A DNA stretch of 64,000 nt from Halichondria panicea (lineage: Eukaryota > Porifera > Demospongiae > Suberitida > Halichondriidae): positions 5,742,250-5,806,249 of the forward strand of contig NC_087390.1 in the NCBI RefSeq assembly GCF_963675165.1, given 5' to 3'. Below are positions 58,349 through 64,000 of the stretch, one piece after another. The notes beneath the pieces are model-generated. The model did no database searches and had not been told where the DNA came from. It saw only the letters and a list, made by a program, of their open reading frames with translations. The translations under genes were made by a program, and so were the position numbers. Every line of letters starts with the position of its first letter. The stretch's first letter is position 1.

Positions 58349-59878
58349 CCAGTATCCCATACTCAGAATGGAAGGAAGCCATTCACCTCAAGCAACAAGA
58401 CTCTCAACCCTCCGAACAACAAGATGAAAGTGATAAAGAAAGCGAAGAAGATGACAAAATCGAGGAGAAATCTATTAGGAGACGTTCTGGTCGGAAAACA
58501 TATCAAAATCAACTTCGTCAAAATGAAGTGCATCAAAAGGATCAAGCTGACACCGGAGAATCAAATAAAATCAGTGCTACAGATGAAGAGGTGTACGAGT
58601 CAGGTAGCTACGAGGATCAGTTGGAGGCAGTAATGAACGACTTAGATGATGACAGTTACAAGACTGCGTCAAAGAAGAGCTCAAAACTCGCCGCCCCACA
58701 GAGCAGCGGTAACAAGACACTGGGTAGAAATAGAGAAGGCACAACTGAAGTCGAGACTGTGGAGAATATTGGAGCTGGTCAAAGAGCTAACGGAAAGACC
58801 CACAAAAACTCGAAATTGGAACACGAATCACTTGCCACTAATGACTCTGAGGATCAATGCAGGTAACTGCTGGTATTGCATATTAATTACATGATCCTTA
58901 CCAATTACATAAGTCTTTATTTTTGCCCACACAAGTATGCGTAATTCAATTAATCTCCTGCATAATATTTACCGGAGATTTCTCTTTTTTCCCCTGAGGC
59001 TAGCTCGTTGCCTAGTGATAACTGGAGCCAGTACCAACAGACTCAACTGGAGTGGGCCCTCTCTCACTATCCAAAGTTCTCTGAGGATCGCTGGGAAAAT
59101 GTTTCTAAAGCTGTTCCTGGAAAATCAATGGTACGTACTCAAGGAGAAAATAAGCAAAGAGAGAATTCTATTTGAGCTTGAGAGTACATAACCTTAAAAT
59201 TGTTGTTGTGCTATTTTTGCATGTGTATGCTACTTTGTAATAATTATGATGTTGAGTTCTGGCAGCCACACAAAACAGAGCGTCAACAAATTTGCAAACA
59301 ATAATTGTGTTGTACAATGGAACAAAGTGTTAGCCATTATACAGAGGTGGCTTTTGTTGAGGTTTTTTTCTACACAAACTGTTCATTAGGGATAGGGACC
59401 TGGCCTCACAGTTGGCGTAGCCAGGATTTTGGGAAGGGCAGGGCTCAAATTGGTTTAGCATAGGCGCAGACTTTCATTGTAGTTTCTCTAAAAAAAGGTC
59501 ATCACTTTTCCTCAGCAAGCATGCGCACATCGGATAGCCCTGCCCACATTTCAATTACATGACATCATTCTAGTAACTATGCATGCAGTAGAGCAGAATA
59601 GATTGACAGATCACGGTAATTCAAGCTAAGTTGAAATTGATGGAGCACAAAAGGGGGGGGGGCTCTAGCCCCATCAGCCCCCCTCTGCCTACGCCACTGG
59701 GTGGGCCATTTAGAGTTGTTCTACTGTATTAGCCATGTGTACAGTTTTTTGAGCCAGTCTTATACAAATCTGTTTGATTACTATGTTGTATTGTTTCACT
59801 GTGCAGGATGAGTGTATCAAGAGATGTAAGGAGTTGTTCGAAGCTGTCAGGAAGAGAAAAGTAGACACTGGCAGATAG
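58349..59878 (+). pseudogene. Orphan DNAJC1 3' half, unit 5
   Basis: Exons 58349-58862, 59004-59130 and 59807-59878, open and in phase. The last exon has DECIKRCKELF for DECVKRCKELF. There are no J-domain exons and the same 24-codon loss as units 2-4. The upstream frame is open through the CA array to ATG 58042 (274 codons before the splice). Confidence 0.85.
59409..59700. mobile_element. hAT-like element, unit 5
   Basis: Same ends and intron position as in the other four units. Confidence 0.75.
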
Positions 59879-60855
59879 CTTAGTTCACAGCAAACACACT
59901 CTTATTCATAATTCCATAATTATTTTATTAGGCAAACAGATTTGTAATTTTTGTGTTGAATTCAGTGACACATAATTATCTCAAACCTCATAATTAAAAA
60001 TTGTCAATGTTAACAATTAGCAAAAATTTGGTCTACCTGCCCTGAATAAGTAGCAGTTAAGCCGCCCTCGAAAGTTACCTGTGATTGAATGCTGCAGCAG
60101 CTAGCTCAGATCAGAAGGACACTGGAGATATTCAAGAGTTGCATTTGTTCTGAGTCTGCACACTGCACCATGGCCAGTTGGAGAGAGACCAGGTGCATAA
60201 AATATTGCAGAGAATTGCAGCTGCATTCTAGCTCAGTGTTTGTATAGCTATCAGTCTGATAATGCATGTGCATGTGTGAGTGATAGGTATAATTATTCAT
60301 AGCCTCATAAATTAACAATAGCTAAGTTTGTGTTTTTATACTGCAATTGCTCTTCAGACTACTTTTTCACATTGTATTTTTGAATTTAAAGTGCTGACAT
60401 TGCACAGGGGTGCAAGTGTGAGATTTTGAATGTCAATAGTATAGTAGATGAGCCCAACCTATTGGTCATACAAAACCACAAGTTGTAAAAATTGCTCATG
60501 CATGGGTAGGAATGCAACAGCTCACATCCTGTTACTCTCTAGAGATTCAGGCATGCATATCATATATCGCATGGGGAGGTCAGGTTTTTGTGTATGCATG
60601 GGGAAATTTCGTGGAGGTTAGCTTGCCCACGAAAATTATCCGCTATACATGTATAGAAATGGGGCAACGCCTAACTTGAGCCCTGAGCCTAACCATCCAT
60701 TAATTTTGCAGCATGCATAATTACGTCATGCTTCGATGTTATGCACCTATACTTACCCTTACATGAAATAATTAATTTCATGCATGTGCAATATCATTGC
60801 CTAACTCATGCACTACAGTAAATGTTAATTGATGTACTCCCTTTTCATTCTGCAG
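59879..60855. other. Spacer before receptor copy 5
   Basis: Equivalent to the other unit spacers; nothing further seen. Confidence 0.5.
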
Positions 60856-63800
60856 CTTTCTCATATTGCTACTCACTTCAGTGTGCATGACAATGCCCTC
60901 AAACTCATCAACGCAACCTGGTAAAACCCGCAAGTTGTTTTTGTAAACCTTAATTTGATGTGACTCTTGCATAGGGAACAATGTTTTGGCCTTTATATAC
61001 AGAGGGTGCCTTTGTTGAGAGGTTGTTTTTACACAAACTGTTCATTTGGGACCTGGCCGTTATATAGCAACTGGCCTTTATTCGGAGGTGGTTGTTAACA
61101 GAGGTTCCACTGCATGCATGTATATTAATTAAAAGGTCACTATAAATTATACTTTGGACCCGCATGCACAGTTAAAAGCCTTTTTTTAAGACAGAATTAA
61201 TGTCCACACTGACAGTGACTTGCCTCATGCCCGCAGCCACTACAAGCATATATAGCTTCAATCCTTCACAGATTTTTATCCTTCGAATTGAAGGTGGGCG
61301 TGGGGACGAGGCTATCATTTACATGTGCACTAGCTGATTCACAAACTGCAATAATTTATAGGTACAAAACTGTAGTATAGATATGTATGGTCCAATTGCA
61401 GTTCCTCTTCCTGGACTACTTTGTGAGGTGACGGGTGAGATCCCCTTCGCTGTCTGCGAACCAACAATATTTCCAGACCCAGTTTGTCATGCAGTCTACC
61501 GATATAATGGGATAACATTGATACCATCAGTAAGATAAACATGTATATCCTTCACGCATGCATGTATGTTTGCATGTATATTGGCCGGTGCCTAAATTCA
61601 TTTTGTGTCTAACCAAAATTTATTTTTTTCAGCACTTATCTTGTCACTCGGGAGAACACTGTGTTCCATATACTAATAACTGTATACTGGAATTGGTTTC
61701 TCCTTTCGAGGACGAGGACGGAAATTTAGAGTATTCTTGTTGCTGCAATGCCACATTGTGCAATCAAGAAAGAACAGATGAGGATGAACCTAGAATTATT
61801 TTCCCCATCCCTAATGAACCAATTACAACAACAACAACTACAACCGTTACCGTGACGATGGTACAAGGTCTACCGGATGGCACCATTACTGCAATAGTGG
61901 TTACTCTTGCAATTATCGCCCTAGTCGTAGTAATGTTTGCTATCGGTGTCATATGTTGCTGTTGGAAACGGTGCAGAAATGATGAATACCTAGTCACTAA
62001 TGACACTGGCAGACCGTATCCTACATACACAGGGAGTAGACCTAACCTGACAGGGCTGCTGTTGTCTGAAGCAGTACTCGGAGAAGGGAGCGATGGTGTT
62101 GTGTATGAGGGAACGTATCAAGAGAATAAGGTCGCCGTGAAGGTGAGTGAGTGACTATACTAATTATATGTACACAGTCGGTACGGGTGGTGCAGGGCTC
62201 AGATTATCGGAGCCATTTGCTATTTCTTGATTTATATATATATATATATAATATAGTAGTTATAGACTGAGTATAATTATGTTACATGTATGCACATAAT
62301 TAGAGGCTATAGTTATGTGCTATGTTTGTTAATGTCGTGCATTCTCTCTAATCATACCGTACCCTCGCATTAATAGGCTCGTACGCAGTCCTCTAATAAG
62401 CCTAAACTGCTTCAAGAAAAGGGTGGGCGTATTTTTGCGAGGGTATACAGTATATTGGCAATTTGGTATTTGAATGCGGCATCGAATAATTCCATAATTA
62501 CTGCAGGTTTTTCGGGAGAATTCCAGAGAGAGATTCTTCAGAGAGGTGGCAGTGTACACATCCTCCAGTGTCGACCACCAGAACATTCTCAAGTTCATCG
62601 GACACGATGAGAAAGAGATGAGACTGGTGGTTGCACTGCACACCCGGGGCTCTGTGTACACTGTCATCCAGAGGCAGGTGCTGACGTTAGCTGAATTCCA
62701 GCTCCTAGGAAAGTCAATATCATGTGGTGAGTACCGTATAGCGGATTATTTTGAGGGTATAAATTTTCGCAGAAATGCCTTTAGAAAGGTTTTCAGGGAT
62801 TTAGCATGCATGCAATAATAAATTCACGGTTATAAATGTTCGCGATATATACATGCTTAATCTGCGAAAACCACAAACATTAATTTTATACCCTCGAAAT
62901 ATACCCGCTATTGATATACGGTATATATCCTTTTGCCTGGCAATTTTCAAAACAGAATCCCCTTCAAGAAAGCTATATAATTATGTATAGCTGATATGAA
63001 AGTACACGGTAATTTTCTCAGCTATATCAAAGCGTATAACTCTATATATCTTTACTCTCTATTATAACTTTGGCTATAATTATATACACATGCATTACTG
63101 AGGATGTGAAGGTACGTATACTTTCGTAATTGTCTACTTATATATAGCGGGTAAATTTGGCGATTTGGTGAACAAGCTTAAGGTGAGGGTCACCAATGTT
63201 TCAGTTTGATACTTAGTCCCATGCAGAAGGTCATGGCAATCATGCTGCATGCATCGTCAAACCAACTACCTCATTCACTAAAATTAGTATTAGGCTCACA
63301 AATGTACCCGCTATATGTTATCTGGGAATTTCCTATAGCTTGCAATTGTCTCCGACGATTTCCTCAAAAGCCATTCTTTTGAAAATTTTCCTGAAATCTG
63401 AAGAAGCGAACTTATAAGGATATATAGGGTTCGATCCTTATAAAGTTCGTTTCTTCAAATGTTATTACCTGAAGTGCCGCTAAGACTCATACCACTAATA
63501 AACCACGATTCAGGAACCAATGACAGCCGGTACACCCATGTATGCCGCACCAGAGCTGATGAAAGTCAGGGTGAATAGTAGGACTGATGCTAAAGCTACT
63601 GATTCTTATTCCCTTGGTGTGGTTATATACGAGCTGTTAACCAGAACTCAACGAGATCAAGGTATGAATAAGTGTAATTTATGCGTTTAAGCAAGGAAAT
63701 AAGTTTATCGCATAAATAATAATTATAGCATTCTGCTTTCCGAGCCGCCACAACTTTTATGCTCACATATATTCTAGCACTATATACAAATATTATAGCT

Positions 63801-64000
63801 AGGCCCTAGTTTTGGCAGAAACACATCAAGTATAATTATATACATGCAATAATTATAGAGGTTATAGTACAACTTGATAGGTCGTTTATATTAGTGCAGC
63901 AACTTTGATGATGAATTGTACCCTCACCACTCACACACACACAGAGGAAGTGGAAGCGTACCGGCAACCGATGAGTGAGAAATTAGCTGGAATTCAACAG
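60856..64000 (+). pseudogene. Activin/TGF-beta type II receptor-like kinase, copy 5, catalytic exon deleted, 3' end outside window
   Basis: Exons 60856-60920, 61402-61529, 61633-62142, 62507-62726, 63514-63661 and 63945 onward are open. The exon that should carry the catalytic loop and DFG is gone. Intron sequence tatacacatgca joins directly to ttactgaggatgtgaag (63095-63111), so about 127 bp including the acceptor G and all but the last 17 bases of the exon are lost. Skipping from 62726 to 63514 shifts frame (phase 1 into phase 0). The product would be a receptor with ectodomain, membrane segment (GVICCCW) and only the kinase N-lobe. Such a form could act as a decoy or be a dead copy. Confidence 0.87.

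Overview
The window is animal nuclear DNA, most likely from a sponge or another early-branching metazoan. The animal call rests on three genes: a class IIa histone deacetylase, a DNAJC1 (ERdj1) co-chaperone and a tandem family of TGF-beta/activin type II receptor kinases. All have short GT-AG introns. The DNA is AT-rich, with many small inverted-repeat elements, minisatellites and CA/GT microsatellites. The sponge call is an inference from this style and no marker in the window proves it. Gene models were built by hand from splice sites, reading-frame phase and family motifs, and no transcript data were available.

Layout. (1) 1-12.6 kb, minus strand: a class IIa HDAC. Fifteen phase-consistent exons encode 826 residues, and the 3' end lies beyond base 1. 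Its roughly 4.1 kb fourth-from-5' interval (7578-11698) hosts two intronless, tandemly duplicated MATH-BTB (SPOP-like) genes on the same strand. (2) 12.6-19.3 kb: repeat-rich and without a recognisable gene. It holds a 68-bp satellite (20 full units), copies of a 74-bp-unit inverted-repeat element, and a 'gcctatagtggccc' minisatellite. (3) 19.36-23.94 kb, plus strand: complete DNAJC1, 8 exons, 453 aa, with signal peptide, J domain with HPD, one membrane segment and a C-terminal SANT domain. (4) 22.08 kb to the window end: a head-to-tail tandem array of about 8.5 kb units, four complete and a fifth cut by the window end. Each unit carries the last three DNAJC1 exons followed by an activin-type-II-receptor-like kinase gene.

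State of the array. Only the first unit joins a full DNAJC1, so units 2-5 carry orphan DNAJC1 3' halves. Receptor copies 2, 3 and 4 are open through all visible exons. Copy 1 has an in-frame TAG in the C-lobe exon and two large insertions. Copy 5 has lost nearly all of the catalytic-loop/DFG exon. Variants group the copies differently from exon to exon, which suggests gene conversion or unequal exchange.

How the genes relate. The HDAC is a signal-responsive nuclear repressor with a 14-3-3-type site. MATH-BTB proteins are usually substrate adaptors of CUL3 ubiquitin ligases. DNAJC1 is an ER-membrane BiP co-chaperone. The receptors would bind TGF-beta-type ligands at the cell surface. They share a locus, but nothing in the sequence shows a common pathway.
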